Below are positions 22,160 to 34,805 of a DNA stretch of 64,000 nucleotides, piece by piece (position 1 is the stretch's first letter; the number at the start of each line of letters is the position of its first letter). This stretch comes from Linanthus parryae (Eukaryota; Streptophyta; Magnoliopsida; Ericales; Polemoniaceae): positions 10,537,922 to 10,601,921 of the forward strand of contig JALGPY010000012.1 in NCBI GenBank assembly GCA_023055425.1, written 5' to 3'. Under the pieces are notes generated by a model. The model had not been told where the DNA came from. It did not search any database and saw nothing but the letters and a program-made list of their open reading frames with translations. Made by a program: the position numbers and the translations under genes.

Positions 22160-23326
22160 TCAATTAGTAATCACCAGCCTCTCGCGCTCATGATCACCCC
22201 CAGCCCACCATGGCTTGAACCTAGCATCAGCAATAGTCAAAAGACTCTCTCTGTTGGTCCTTTGAAGGGGTCCAGTGTAGTGAACCCTTTTATGACCTCC
22301 CAAGGCTTGGCCTGATGGAAACACCTTGAAGCAAATTGGGCATTCATGATCCTTACCGTCTCTGGACTCGCAACTTTTTCTCCCAAATTCAGCAACCACA
22401 AGCGATTTCGACTCTTCTATCATCATCATTTCAGTGCCAACTTCTTGGAAACTCTCGGTTTCAGCATCAGATGACTCAAGTTCATGCCTCTTGTGACCAC
22501 TATTGGAAAATGAATCTAAATCATTGAAATCGGAATCTGTCCTTCCAATCACAGCATACCCAGAACAAGAAACAAAAGAATCAAACCCCTTCATTGTCTT
22601 GGAAATCGCAGAACAGTTTTCAGATGATTCAATCATCGGATCGATGTCGGCCCAGTCTCTCAAACCTCTTGACAACATCATCAAACAGATAGCAGCATTT
22701 TCTTCTTCATCAACCTCAGAAACACATGAAGAAATACTCAAACTAGAGAAAGGCAAATTCCCATTAACCTTGTACCTGCTTCTTGATCGCTTTCTTCGAA
22801 TCGGGCACATAATGTGATAATCTGGCAAGCTCTCTACAGGTTCAGCAGAAACCCTTGATTTCTTGGGGTGATGTCTCATATGACCAAAGAGGGCTCTAAC
22901 CGAACTAAACCCTTTTCCACACTCCTTGCACAAATTAGCTTCTGATGGTTTAATTGAACTCTTCTCAATCTGACTAATCACTGGACTCACCTTCTCAGCT
23001 TCATCTGATTCACAAACCCTCCAAGATTTTTTAGGGTTCTCTCTGAGGACATAGCTAGGGTTTAAGCAAACTTGAAGATCCAATTCAGGGTCATTGAGCT
23101 TATCTAGAACATGGGTCGAATCTGGAACTGTCAAAGCCTTATTGGGTTTACCTCTGAACTCGTAATCAACATCTTCAGCTTCCATGATTGAAGTTCTTTG
23201 ATGCTTTCGTTTCTTGCTTGAGATTTCACCCAAATGACCCCTCATGTGACCTCCCAGTGACCTCCCACTCGAGCAAATCTTGCTACAGACCTTGCAGATG
23301 AACTTCTTTTCTTGAATCTCCTCCAT
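22160..23326 (-). CDS. C2H2 zinc-finger transcription regulator, ZAT1/ZAT4/ZAT9-like
   Basis: 388 codons, no intron. The ATG at 23326 is chosen because it precedes the first finger directly ([14 protein letters not shown]); the frame stays open upstream only through a TTG. Three C2H2 fingers: C11-C14-H27-H31 with SLGGH; C133-C136-H149-H153 with RALFGH; C329-C332-H345-H349 with the plant-specific QALGGH helix. A basic patch SSKKRKHQR (36-44) may be a nuclear signal. [11 protein letters not shown] (212-222) matches the L-box seen in ZAT1/4/9 proteins. LDLQVCLNP (82-90) is only EAR-like. Known: such proteins are nuclear DNA-binding regulators, often repressors in stress responses; the exact target is unknown. 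A CT microsatellite and a foldback MITE lie upstream. Confidence 0.92.
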   Translation of the reverse strand: MEEIQEKKFICKVCSKICSSGRSLGGHMRGHLGEISSKKRKHQRTSIMEAEDVDYEFRGKPNKALTVPDSTHVLDKLNDPELDLQVCLNPSYVLRENPKKSWRVCESDEAEKVSPVISQIEKSSIKPSEANLCKECGKGFSSVRALFGHMRHHPKKSRVSAEPVESLPDYHIMCPIRRKRSRSRYKVNGNLPFSSLSISSCVSEVDEEENAAICLMMLSRGLRDWADIDPMIESSENCSAISKTMKGFDSFVSCSGYAVIGRTDSDFNDLDSFSNSGHKRHELESSDAETESFQEVGTEMMMIEESKSLVVAEFGRKSCESRDGKDHECPICFKVFPSGQALGGHKRVHYTGPLQRTNRESLLTIADARFKPWWAGGDHERERLVITN

Positions 23327-23696
23327 CGATTGATCAAGAAACAAGAACAACCCAGATCACAGAAACCGAAATAGGAGCTCAATTTGGACTAGAAATGGTG
23401 AAAGCAGAGGAAGGGAGTGAAAGAACAGAGGACAGTGAAGTGAAGCTTCGAGATGATTGAAATTCTGATCAGAGAGCTCGATGGAGATGATCTATTCGTC
23501 GATTAAAGAAAAACCCATGAGAGATTGATGATCGAGAACTGGAATTGGTGCTCAAGAACGCGATCGGAGTTGGTAGTTCTTCGGTTTTGTGCTCTGTATC
23601 TCTCACACTCGAGTGTTTGAACGGTATGGGATTGTTTGCGAGACGCTATTATGTCAGTGATAAACGCAGTGAGATGTAAATCCAATCGTCTCCGAT

Positions 23697-23731
23697 TCTC
23701 TCTCCAAATCTCTCTCTCTCTCTCTCTCTCG
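23697..23731 (-). repeat. CT/GA microsatellite in the zinc-finger gene upstream region
   Basis: A run of tc repeats lies about 370 bp upstream of the ATG, i.e. GA-rich on the coding strand. Such tracts are common in plant 5' leaders and promoters. Confidence 0.8.
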
Positions 23732-23867
23732 TTGGTGGCTTATTGAGCTTGGGGTTCATTTGAGGAGGAACATTTGTTGCATGGGCTCAAATTTACATAA
23801 AAATTGGTTTATAGCCTAAAACAAGATTCCGGAAGAGCAATAAGTGATCAATTTATCTTAGGTAAAA

Positions 23868-24262
23868 CACACTTTCATCCCCTCTTGTTTGATTGAAGGA
23901 CAATTTCACCCCTTCATCCCCTCTTGTTTGATTGAAGGACACTTTCACCCCTTTTAGTTTAGAAAGTGATACTTACACCCTTCAATGTGCCAAACTTCAA
24001 GTAAGTTACGCTTCTTGATTGCGACGATGTTAGTCTAGAGGTGAGGTGGGTCAGTGAAAGTAGTAATGGAGACAAATTTGCCCCCATATTGTACAAAAAG
24101 TCTATTATATCTACGTTTTACAAAATTTCAAGGAATTTTTATCCCAAACAAACCCCAACTCCAGAAGTTTGGAACACTGACAGGGTGAAATTGTCCTTTT
24201 CCAAACTAGAAAGGAGTAAAAGTGTCCTTCAATCAAACTAGACGGGGTGAAAGTTTTTTAGA
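23868..24262. mobile_element. Foldback MITE upstream of the zinc-finger gene
   Basis: The outer arms (cactttcatcccctcttg at left; the reverse complement of ggggtgaaagttttttag at right) share ctagtttgattgaaggacac-like sequence in inverted orientation. The left arm contains an internal tandem duplication of about 39 bp (ttgattgaaggaca repeated near 23909 and 23950). No coding capacity. The superfamily is not determined. Confidence 0.65.
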
Positions 24263-24395
24263 GCCTCGTAACGTTTTATTATACAATTTTTTTTTAAGTT
24301 AAATCATATTGGTTTGGTTCGTGTTATGCCTTGGATAGGAGGTAGGGCCATGGTTACTTAATTGCTAACCCTCTCAAATTTTTGGAACTACTAAA

Positions 24396-25930
24396 TGTTG
24401 GGTTTTGACGTAAGTAGCGCAGCGGAATAACAAAATCTAATTCCTACTCAAAGCCCACCAAGGATCACAGGAAGAGAATCATAACGATTGTAAGGGACGA
24501 AACAAGTAACACACCTTAGAGGTCTCCTGTGATGACTTGTAACGTGAATTGTTTCCCGTCTCTACGGTTGATCCACGCCTAGAGGTGAGATCTAGATCTT
24601 CCAACTCCTTGTGCAAGCTAGGAAGAATGGAGGAGGAGGAAGAAATCACGCAACAACGGAGCAACAAGCTGGCGGCACCTCCTTGTATGGCCGACGGGTA
24701 GGGGGCGGTCCCAAGGGGGGTTCGGCCCTCCTTTGGGACTTGCTCTCTCTCCTTACTTTATTTTCTCCTACTCTAATCATGTATATGTGTAGAGAAAACA
24801 AGCTACGAGTGTTCTTTATATAGTCCCACAACTCCTTGTCCTACTACATAAAGAACCCCTCTCCTAATCCTACTCAAATTAGGATAAATCCCTTTTGCAA
24901 ACTAGTCATAATCATGTACATACATGGATTAGTTCTCTTTGCAAATTAATCCTAATCATGTCTCTACATGAATTAGTCCACCTTGGCAAATCCTAATCAT
25001 GTCTCTACATGAATTAGTCCAACTTGCATATTAGTCCTACTAAGTTAGCAAGTTGTTGCGATTTGATCCTTCTAATTAATTAATCATATTAATTAATTAT
25101 TTCCCAAGTCTAGTTCACCCCTATATGGCGTGTGACCCCATAGGTTCTATTTAGTTGGTAGTAACTATTTACTAATATGGAGCGGCCTATAGCAAGACAT
25201 CCACTCTAGCCAACAAATAGAATAGTCATCATGACAAATCTTGTGCCCAATATCACATATTACGTTATCCCTTTGTCTCCATATCCGGATTGGACACGAG
25301 ACATAAATAGTCACACTCGTATATCCAATCCATAGTTCCTCGATCCTGGGAATATGCTTATGCAAGCAGATAACATCAATATCTCCATATTGATTTATCT
25401 GAGTCTGGCCAGACATTCAATAAGCCTCATCCCTCGAGTGGCCGTGGATATTTGCTCCTATTATGTGGGAGGAACAAATCCTCTCCACATCACTACGATC
25501 TCTAAGCTTGCTTCCTGTCATGCCCGATACGGTGTAACGTTTGATAACATCAAAGCACGATATTTCACAACTAGAGTATCTAGTGACTTCAAGTCTAAGG
25601 ATTGCAATTATATTAGCACTACGAGAAGCGATTGTGACTTCAACATAATCTAATGTATCCTTCTCGTCGTGGGTCTATCCAGTATGCCATCACCCCTAAT
25701 GCATACCCATGTGTTGGATCGTGATATCTCCATATCAATCCAACCCCATACTAGTCTTTAAATGATTGTCCCATTAATCATTATAATGGACTATGAATAT
25801 TTAAGAATATAACTCTTATATTCTAAGGACTTCATTCATGTTTTCATATCTCCATATGGATAACATAATGAATCGTAAATCCATATATTTGTCACAATAA
25901 ACTGATTGCCTCTAGGGAATCATTCCAAGA
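24396..25930 (-). mobile_element. 3' LTR of the Angela-type Copia
   Basis: 1535 bp, tgttgggttttgacg to cattccaaga; the terminal CA has mutated to GA. It aligns along its length with 31011-32567 but has several indels, for example in the segment near 25525. Confidence 0.9.
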
Positions 25931-25944
25931 GTCTCCCACTTGAA
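25931..25944 (-). other. Polypurine tract of the Angela-type Copia
   Basis: Minus-strand ttcaagtgggagac abuts the 3' LTR. Confidence 0.8.
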
Positions 25945-28900
25945 CTAGAGTCAATCACCTGCATCATATGCCTATTGATCTAGCGCGGCCCTCCATGCTT
26001 ACACTGCACAGGGGTGCGGTAGAGGAGACATGCGCTGGTACTTTGCAAATATTCACATCTCCTCTATCAACAATTTGATTGAGATTGAATATTCTGAATA
26101 AGTGCATCTCATACTATAATTTACTCAGTCCTCTATGTTAGAATCAGTGACTGAATCTTGCCTGGAACCTTTCCAGCTCACAGTCGCTCCCACTAGTGCA
26201 CAATATAAAACTTGACTATAATCTGAAATCTTCTATGTCAGATTGGAAGTTCGCATCACTGTAACTCCTTACAGTAAACTCTTCATATCCTTCATTTATC
26301 AAAAATTCATCCTTCGTGCTTCTCAAGAACTAAAGGATAATCTTGAAAATTATCCAGTGACTCTCACCCGAATTTGACTGGTATCCTTGTGTCATTCCAT
26401 ATGACACATCTGGCCTAGTACATTACATGGCGTATCTCGTGAATCTTATTCATACGGTCCCTTTACAATTTAATTGGAAAGACAATTAGTCTTCCAAAGA
26501 CTAATTCCATGTGACATAGGTAGAATCCATATTCTATACATGTTGAACCATTTCAACACCTTTGTCAATATATGCACTATGACCTAAGCTGCACAACATA
26601 TTCTGATCTATCTCCATAGATCTTCCTGGGTTTGCTTTGCCTAAGTCTATCATTGAAGATTAATTCCCTAGTCAATCTACGTATGATTGCCAAGTAGGGA
26701 CGTCATTCCCAATGATTAGTATGTCTCCACATACAAGACCGGAAACATAACTGTGCTCCCACTAACCCTTTGGTAAACACAAGTCTCATCTTCAATTTCG
26801 ATGGAACCAAACTCCTTTGATTGCATCATCAATTCGAAGAGTCCAACTCCAAGAAGCTTGATTCAATCTATAAACAGATTTCTACAATCAAGATGCGAAT
26901 GGTTTTAAGCATCACAACTGGGGAAAGAGTTTCGTCATAGTCTATACTATGAACTCACATGAAACCCCTTTCCCACCAATTTTCCCTTAAAAGTAATTAT
27001 ATTACTATCCATGTTGGTTTTCTCATAACCCACTTGTACCCTATGGGTCCTACCCTTTCAGGTGGTTGCACCAAAGTCCATACTTTGTTGGTGTACATGG
27101 ATTCCATTTTGTATCTCATGGTTCCTAGCTATTTCTAAGAGTATGGTCCACACGTGACCATCTCATAGGTTGTAGGCTCATCTCAATGAGCAGTATATCA
27201 CGTGTTATGAGAAATCCTTTTTTCTCTAGTCCCTTGACATATCCTACCTAACCTACGAGGTTCTTGTGTAAACTGAGTAGGTTGCTCCACAACACCTTGT
27301 GATCATGCTCATGTTCCATCAAAAGGATCAATGTTCTGTTGTGGTTCTTGAACTCCTTCAAACTCTACTGTCCTCCCACTGTTTCTTTTAGAGACAATAT
27401 CTATCTAGAAACAATGTGGTTCGAGCAACAAATAATTTATTCTCGATTGGTTTGTAGAAATAATATCCCTTTCAGGATATCCCACAAAACATTTATCCGA
27501 TTTGAGTCCAAGGTTTTCTGTAAACGCCTTTACATAAACTACATAACCCAAATCCTTTATGAACGACATACTAGGACATTTCCTAGGCCATATCTCATAT
27601 GTTGTTTTTCATAATTAATTTTAGATTGAACAAGGTTAAGAGCGAAATTTGCTGTAATTAGAACATAGCCCCTAAAAGTAAACTGGAAGTTATTGTTTGA
27701 CACATCATGGACCAAACCGTGTCCAACAAGGTCCGAATTCTCCTTTTAGACACGCCAACCCCATGTGGCGTGCTAGGTGGAGCGAGTTTGGATCATATCC
27801 AATACTCCCATAGGTGCTTGTCAAACTCTTGGCTCAAGTACTCTCCTCTACGATCCTAATCGTAGAGCCCTAATACATTTGCCAAGCTGGTTCTCTACTT
27901 CATTCTCGAATTCCTTGAACAATTCAAAGGATTTTAATTTGTTTCTTCACAAGATACACAAATCCATATTTCTCTGATCCCATCAGTAAATATGATGAAG
28001 TACTGAAAACCATCTTTATTATTTGTGCTTAGCGGTCTACATACATCAATATGTATGATTTCCAAAAAGATCATATCTTTGTCTAATAAATAAGTCTTAC
28101 ATATTTCACATGATTCAATAATCAAATGAGTTCTATAAATCCATCTATATGGAGTTCTAGGTATGTATCTCTTATTCATGTGGTCTAAACAATAATGCTA
28201 AAGATAAGTGAAATTCATATCATTATATGCAAACCTCTTGGTATTAATTTTATAGATGAAATTATCATGATCAAGGATATACTATCCATTTAGACAAAAT
28301 TTCATTACAATAATGCATATCAGAATAAATGGAACAACATTTGTCCTTTATTATGATAGAGAGCTTTCTTGTCCAAACAAGAAACTATGATAATGAACGT
28401 ACTCATAGCAGGGACATAATCGCTTTTCTCTAATTCATAACAATTTCATAAAGGTACCTACAGCTAATTTAGCAACCCTTTGCTTCGTTGCCACATGTGT
28501 AGGATTATTTCTTCTTTATCCAACTGTGTTTATCTCTTGAGATCCTCCACAATTCTGTAAATGTGAGATCCTCATCAAGTATCATATACTAATGATGATG
28601 AGATAGACACATTGACTTCTATAACAAGAATACCTAAATAGGAATTCACAATTCCATTATTACTTACTTCTAGGTACTTTGGGTAGTCTCTCTTCCTTTA
28701 CACTACCTATGGGACTTTAAGGCAACTTGGTTTTCGCAACAAGCTTGCTTTATATCTATGGGGTCGGCGAAAACCTTTTTGCCCTTACCCATGTTGTTAA
28801 CCATTAACAGTTTTTGCCTATGCCCTTTATTAGTGCTTTGTTTAGTGATTCTCAATCATATTGAGTAAATGAACTTTGAACAACACTATAATTGCATCCA

Positions 28901-30995
28901 ATGCAATTCTTGGTCCACCCTGGGTGAATAACAATTTATTCTTTACCTATCTCATAGATAACACCCATTCACTAATGTTTCCATCATATTGAATTAGCTT
29001 AGTTGCATAACGCAAAGTGGAACAACACTTCAAACCTTTCATGTCTAGCTCTCTCTTTTAATGAGGTTCTTTCAATGTATGATCAATTTTTACCCCTCCA
29101 TGTTCTCATCTTGCTTCCAAAGCTCAGAGTTCATGGCAGCTATCATGAGGAAAGTCACATCCAAAGAAGCATTCTTTGATGTTCCTTTCATTAGGTTTTA
29201 GTGTGTTTTGGTAGTTGGTGGGAAGAGAACTTTATGTTCTACGATGTACAACAATTTCTTTTTTATTTGAGAACAATTCTAAATTTGATACCAACCTAGA
29301 AAATAGATTCCAGAAAGCTTGTCCATCTTATGGACATAAAGTCGTAATTTGTTTGTTTAATGCCATGGGTATTCAACACTAAAAGGATTATGCGAAGTAT
29401 TGCGACCTGTAGCTATATTCAACAAGGATTTAAATTGTCAAACATAGCTCCCACTATTTTTCTCGGATTAATAGCCCTCACCATTAATGCGGAAAATATC
29501 ATTATATTTTCTAGTGGTTCCAAGATCCCTTTTTCACTTCTTCTTGAGCTTGCTTTGGCAAGTCACCGAAGAATCTGTTATTTAGGTAGGAACCACTCCA
29601 ATTGCATCCCATGCAACTCTTGGTCCAATTAGGTGAATAACTCTTTATTCCTTATCCTTTAGATAACGCCTAATTGTCATGCCTCTAGGTTCATCAATCC
29701 AGTTGATTCTTACCCAGTTGTGTCCAACCTCTTGCTTCAACATACACACATTACTATTTCTGTCGTCCGCAACACACCATGGTGAATTAAAACGCCTTGC
29801 TTTGGCAAGCCCGAATTTAATAGACCCTGATCATGAAGGGTGTTTTAGACAAGAGAAGGCAAGAACGCAATATTTAAATGAGGGATTTTTTCTTTTCAAT
29901 TTTAATTGTTTTGTTGATCCATATCAACTGATCTATTTATTTGAGTTTGGGCACAACTTCAAATAGAAGATCCGGGTTGTTTACTTATCTTATTATCAAA
30001 TTGCATGCATCATCCATACACCAACAACAATAATAAGACAATAAAGTAAACATCCACAAACAGAGATTAACGTGATATGGATATGGCCTCCTAGACTAAG
30101 ATATTCCCAATGAGAATATCTATGAACCCCAGAATGAAAAATGCATCTCCATGTGCCTCCATCTCTTGGTCCATCCTTCATAGCCTTGGGGAATACTCCA
30201 TGCTCCATGTTATGGCTTCTTTAATTCTTTGGGCTTCTTTTCTTCAATCTTGGCTATCTATCTATTTTATCTAAGTACTAGCTAGAATCTATACTAAATA
30301 AAATAAATCTCACCAGTTGTTAAAAATACCGGCACGCAGGCCGTAAACCCAAATTAATTATTACAACGAATTGATCAGCTTGCAGGCCGTAAACAAAATA
30401 AAAAATTAAACATCCACAAAAAAACACATCTAAGGCCATATCCATTCACCATACAAATTGCAGATAAACAGTTAAACCAATTTTTAGCGCGCTTAGTCAA
30501 TTTTAGTTGATTTTAGGATTCAATAGGGTCCAAACGGTCCAAGAGGGCCCACCAATTACTTGGCCGAACCCCTTAATTGACCGCCCAAGGCCTAGGGCCT
30601 GTTGGCCCCTAGCCCACACGGCTAGGTCGTGCTTTAGGGCTGCCCCGGCCCCTTGGGCGGCAAGGAAGGAGAGGCGGTCCCATAGGGGGGGCGAACCTCT
30701 TTTTAGGAGTTGTTTCCAAAACAACTCCTTGCCTTGTTGCCCAAGTTTGGTTGTTTCCTTCTTTGAAAAGAACTCCTTCTTCCAATAGGATGTCCAAGAA
30801 CCCTAAATCTAAGATCCTAAAAGTTTTCGAACTAACTAATTCCTACATCCCATGTAAAATTAGTTCTTGTTTGATTGAGTTATTGACAAATTGCATCAAT
30901 ATGCTTGATTTGTCCGTTTTACGCGATAAACAATAATTTAAAGTGTAAAACTACATAAATCGTAACACATAAACCACATTATGCTCTACGAATTG
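25945..30995 (-). pseudogene. Decayed gag-pol interior of the Angela-type Copia
   Basis: Only 27934-28179 reads cleanly: CEICKTYLLDKDM (zinc residues) followed by LEIIHIDVCRPLSTNNKDGF and FIIFTDG, i.e. the pre-integrase end and the first catalytic aspartate of integrase. The rest has frequent stops. Around 28900-28985 and 29595-29680 two related segments share words such as cttggtccaa or cttggtccacc and gtgaataac, hinting at an internal duplication. Other ORFs here are short and unsupported. Confidence 0.65.
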
Positions 30996-31010
30996 TGCCT
31001 CTGATACCAC
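30996..31010 (-). other. Primer-binding site of the Angela-type Copia
   Basis: Minus-strand GTGGTATCAGAGGCA, complementary to the initiator Met tRNA 3' end apart from the last bases, directly at the LTR edge. Confidence 0.9.
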
Positions 31011-32567
31011 TGTTGGGTTTTGACGTAGGTAACGCAGCGGAATAACAAAATTTATTCCTACTTAAAGCCCGCCAAGGATCACAGGAAGAGATTCATAACG
31101 ATGGTAAGGGAAGAAACAAGTAACACACCTTAGAGGTCTCCTGTGATGACTTGTAATGTGAATTGTGTCACGTCTCTACGGTTGATCCACGCCTGGAGGG
31201 GAGATCTAGATCTTCCAACTCCTTATGCTAGCCAGGAAGAATGGAGGAGGAGGAAGAAATCACGCAACAATGGAGCAACAAGGTGGCGGCACCTCCTTAT
31301 GTGGCCGACGGGTAGGGGACGGTCCTAGGGGGGTTCGGCCCTCCTTTGGGACTTTCTCTCTCTCCTTGCTTTATTTTCTTCTACTCTAATCATGTAGATG
31401 TGTAGAGAAAAATAAGCTAGGAGTGTTCTTTATATAGTCCAACAACTCCTTGTCCTACTACATAAAAAAACCCTCTCATAATCCTACTCAAATAAGGATT
31501 AGTCCCTTTTGCAAGCTAGTCCTAATCATGTCCATACATGGATTAGTGCTCTTTGTAAATTAATCATAATAATGGCTCTACATGAATTAGTCCACCTTGG
31601 CAAATCCTAATCTTGTCTCTACATGAATTAGTCCAACTTGCATATTAGTCCTACTAAGTTAGTAAGTTGTTGCGATTTGATCCTTCTAATTAATTAATCA
31701 TATTAATTAATTATTTCCCAAGTCTAGTTCACCCCTATATGGCGTGTGACCCGATAGGTTCTATTAGTTGGTAGTAACTATTTACCAATATGGAGCGGCC
31801 TCTAGCAAGACATCCACTCTAGCCAACAAATAGAATAGTCATCATGACAAACCTTGTGCCCAATATCACATATTGCGTTTTCCCTTTGTCTCCATATCTG
31901 GATTGGACACGAGACATAAATAGTCACACTAGTATATCCAATCCATAGTTCCTCGATCCTGGGAATATGCTTATGCAAGCAGATAACATCAATATCTCCA
32001 TATTGATTTATCTGAGTATGGCCAGACATTCAATAAGCCTCATCCCTCAAGTGGCCGTGGATATTTTCTCCCATTATGTGGGAGGGAAAAATCATCTCTA
32101 CATCATTACGATCTCTAAGCTTGCTTCCTATCATGCCCGATAGCTATCTTTGTAGTCACCCAGTTACGGTGTAACGTTTGATAACATCGAAGCACGATAT
32201 TTCACAACTAGAGTATCTAGTGACTTCAAGTCTAAGGATTGAAATTATATTATCACCACGAGAAGCGATTGTGACTTCAACATAATCTAATGTATCCTTC
32301 TTGTTGTGGGTCTATCCAGTGTGCCATTACCCCTAATGCATACCCATGTGTTGGATCGTGATATCTCCATATCAATCCAACCCCATACTAGTCTATAGAT
32401 GATTGTCCCATTAATCATTATAATGGATTAGGGATATTTAAGAATATAACACTTATATTCTAAGGACTTCATTCATGTTATCATATCTCCATATCGATAA
32501 CATAATGAATCGTAAATCCATATATTTGTCACAATAAATTGATTGCCTCTAGGGCACAATTCCAACA
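31011..32567 (-). mobile_element. 5' LTR of the Angela-type Copia
   Basis: 1557 bp, tgttgggttttgacg to caattccaaca; clean TG...CA ends. Confidence 0.9.
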
Positions 32568-32670
32568 CTAAAGTACTCCCTTTCTTACAATAGAAATTCG
32601 TTAGCTAGAATTCAAGTAGAGATTATTTGGTAACTCGATAGTTTCTAGTTGGTGTCCTTATACGAGTCCC

Positions 32671-32673
<3 letters not shown>

Positions 32674-32715
<42 letters not shown>
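32674..32715. repeat. GA microsatellite
   Basis: 21 uninterrupted ga units just upstream of the LINE ORF1-like sequence. Confidence 0.95.
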
Positions 32716-32717
<2 letters not shown>

Positions 32718-32734
32718 ATAGGGGCTGGGTGAGT

Positions 32735-33240
32735 ATGGAGAAAACTGACAGAGCCAATAGCGGGGCCGCCATGTGGGAAGAGAATGAAGTTTTTGAGATA
32801 GTCGATGCACCCATTGCGAGGGTAGAAGAAGTTTTCAGACATTGTTTTATCGGCAAATTTTTGGAAGAAGATTCTGTCAATACGTGGTCAATGATCAATA
32901 TTCTAAAGGAAGTTTGGAGATTCTACTGAGAAGTCTTGGTTGAGGAGATTGGAGAGAACTTGTACTCTTTCAAGTTCAACTCACGTATCCTCATGGAGAG
33001 GATACTTGAAGGGGGTCCTGGTCCTTCGATGAGAAAATTCTAGTGCTTAAAAAGTGGGATCCGGTCAAGATATTGATGGGTTACAAGCTTGATACCATAG
33101 AGGTATGGGTCCATGCAGTGGGACCGGGTTTCATCTTCTAAATAAGGAAATCGGTCGAAATGTGGGTTTTCTGCAAGGAAAAGTTATGCAAGTGTAGTCT
33201 AGAACGGATATCCTCAAGAAGAGTCGCTACTTCTGATTAA
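32735..33240 (+). pseudogene. LINE ORF1 remnant (DUF4283-like)
   Basis: Begins MEKTDRANSGAAMWEENEVF, then FIGKFLEEDSVNTWSMINIL. After a stop it continues GENLYSFKFNSRILMERILE and GGP, the conserved block of the nucleic-acid-binding ORF1 of plant LINEs. Several stops follow. Confidence 0.75.
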
Positions 33241-33953
33241 GAGTGTTACTATTTGTTAATAAGTCTCTTAAGATAGGAGAGGAGCTTTGTTTATGATCAA
33301 AGAAAAAAAGAGTGGGTCTCCTACAAATATGAACGAATTCCCTTAGTGTGCTCTTCTATTGTGGGTCCATTTTTCATAGAAACATGAAATGTGAAGTTGA
33401 GAACCCCCATAGATGGCAACCATGAGCCCCCATATGGTCCATAGTTGCTGGTGAATGGAGGAGAGCTGAAGATCAGAAGCGATAATGACCATAGGGACGC
33501 CTTACGTCATTTCGTCGCCGGAAGAAAATGTAGTTTCCGAAGATGTGGCAGATACCTAACCTGGGATGATTGGAGTAAAATTTGTCAAGAAATTCAGCAA
33601 AGGAAAGATAATGATAAGACCCCGAGGAGGTAGTTATCACGGATCCATTTCAAATTCAGATATCTCAGAAAAGGATCACGAATGGGAAGAGATAAGTTCG
33701 GATGATATCATTATGGAGTTTGAAGATGTGGATGATATGGTGGATTCAGGTGATGATAATCAGTTAATTCATGATAACCTGATATTTAGCAAGTCAAACC
33801 TGCTTGTGGACTGTAGTAAAGATAAATCTTTCATGTTGATAGTCAGGGTGGAAGCGGTGGGCTCTCCATCACGTGGAAAGAATAGATAACAATTATACTT
33901 AGATCCTTGTCGGAGTTTCATATAAATACAAGACTTGAGTATGGAGAAATCAT
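33241..33953 (+). pseudogene. LINE ORF1/ORF2 junction, heavily decayed
   Basis: The open stretch 33566-33889 has an acidic block (DVDDMVDSGDDNQ), as in the linker after ORF1, but no firm domain. Codon frames switch repeatedly. Confidence 0.45.
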
Positions 33954-34143
33954 GTGGAACTTCAGGGCCTTTACGGGGATCCTAATAAAGCTAAAAGAGT
34001 TCATTCTTGGACTTTGCTTAACAGGATTTCCCCGGATTGCAATGTTCCCTGGTGTGTTGCTGGAGATTTTAACAGCGTGATCTCAGCTGCCGAGAAAGAA
34101 GGGGGTAAGATTGTTGATCTGGCCCAAATGAAGAACTTCATGG
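33954..34143 (+). pseudogene. LINE endonuclease, 5' part
   Basis: Contains LQGLYGDPNKAKRVHSWTLL and PWCVAGDFNSVISAAEKEGG, the AGDFN motif of the apurinic-type endonuclease of LINE ORF2. The frame stops where the Copia LTR begins at 34144. Confidence 0.85.
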
Positions 34144-34780
34144 TGTTGTATTTTTGTATTCATAGTAATAAAATTTTACTTTGTATAAATTATATGTGAG
34201 TGTTTATTAAAGTTGTATCATTTGGTAACTAGTACATTAAAATATTGGTCACTTGTTTTTTGATTAAGAAATGGTCTGTTCATGGTTAATAATCAAAGGG
34301 TGTCAACGGTCACATGACCGTTACTAGCAGTTACTTTCTTAGAGTTGCAGTTTTGTTGGTCTATGCTTTAAAGGGTTGCATCTCTTTGTTTTGTGTCTCT
34401 CCGTCAGTGACACAGAGGTGCAAAGGCACCATTTCGTCCTCCTTTTATACCTCTGTGCACTGCTGAGATTGTATGAGAAAAAAATAATTCTGCATACAAA
34501 CTAAATTGCTATCTTGCTATCTTCTATTATCTGTGTACTTGTCTTTCCGGGTTTGGGTTCTAATTTGGGAGAATAACGAGTAGTGCAAATTTGTTATTCT
34601 CCACCGCGGTAGGCATTGTATCGGTAGATAGCATTTCCGGGCAGCCCATTTTGCACCAACTAGTGGGGGAAATCACTATCTTGAAGAGAGGTCCTAGACC
34701 GCCTTAGCCTACACCTAAAATCATCATCTTCTTCTTATCAAAATTCTGAATTTCTTCACTTTATCAAATATTCCACCACA
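34144..34780 (+). mobile_element. 5' LTR of the young Copia
   Basis: Starts tgttgtatttttg and ends attccaccaca. A possible TATA element (ttttatac) lies near 34443-34450. A 10-bp stem (34568-34577 with 34593-34602) and the segment complementary to the primer site (34670-34685) lie in the downstream part. Confidence 0.95.
34568..34602 (+). other. Hairpin in the transcribed part of the LTR
   Basis: ggagaataac pairs perfectly with gttattctcc across a 15-nt loop. Repeated in the 3' LTR. The function is unknown; it could affect RNA packaging, 3' processing or priming. Confidence 0.6.
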
Positions 34781-34782
34781 AT

Positions 34783-34798
34783 TTCAAGATAGTGATTT
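34783..34798 (+). other. Candidate self-complementary primer-binding site
   Basis: ttcaagatagtgattt begins two bases after the LTR end, exactly where a primer site should be. It is the perfect reverse complement of 34670-34685 (aaatcactatcttgaa) within the LTR. It does not begin TGG, so it does not fit a tRNA CCA end. Self-priming is inference. Confidence 0.55.
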
Positions 34799-34805
34799 TC
34801 TTCCA

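Larger units (their letters stand above)
24396..32567 (-). mobile_element. Decayed Angela-lineage Copia element, 8.2 kb
   Basis: LTRs at 24396-25930 and 31011-32567 enclose 5.1 kb. A perfect duplication ctaaa flanks it (24391-24395 and 32568-32572). On the minus strand the LTR opens TGTTGGAATTGTGCCCTAG, the primer site follows the 5' LTR, and aagtgggagac precedes the 3' LTR; all three are hallmarks of Angela/BARE elements. Coding sequence is degraded beyond continuous reading; only an integrase piece is clear. The two solo LTRs at the window start belong to a related family. Confidence 0.9.

Noticed and set aside
23327..23350. N-terminal extension of the zinc-finger protein
   Set aside because: The extension would start with TTG; the first ATG at 23326 precedes the first finger in good position.
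32672..32734. LINE ORF1 start within the GA microsatellite
   Set aside because: The frame is open there only because of the repeat; the ATG at 32735 fits the family better.
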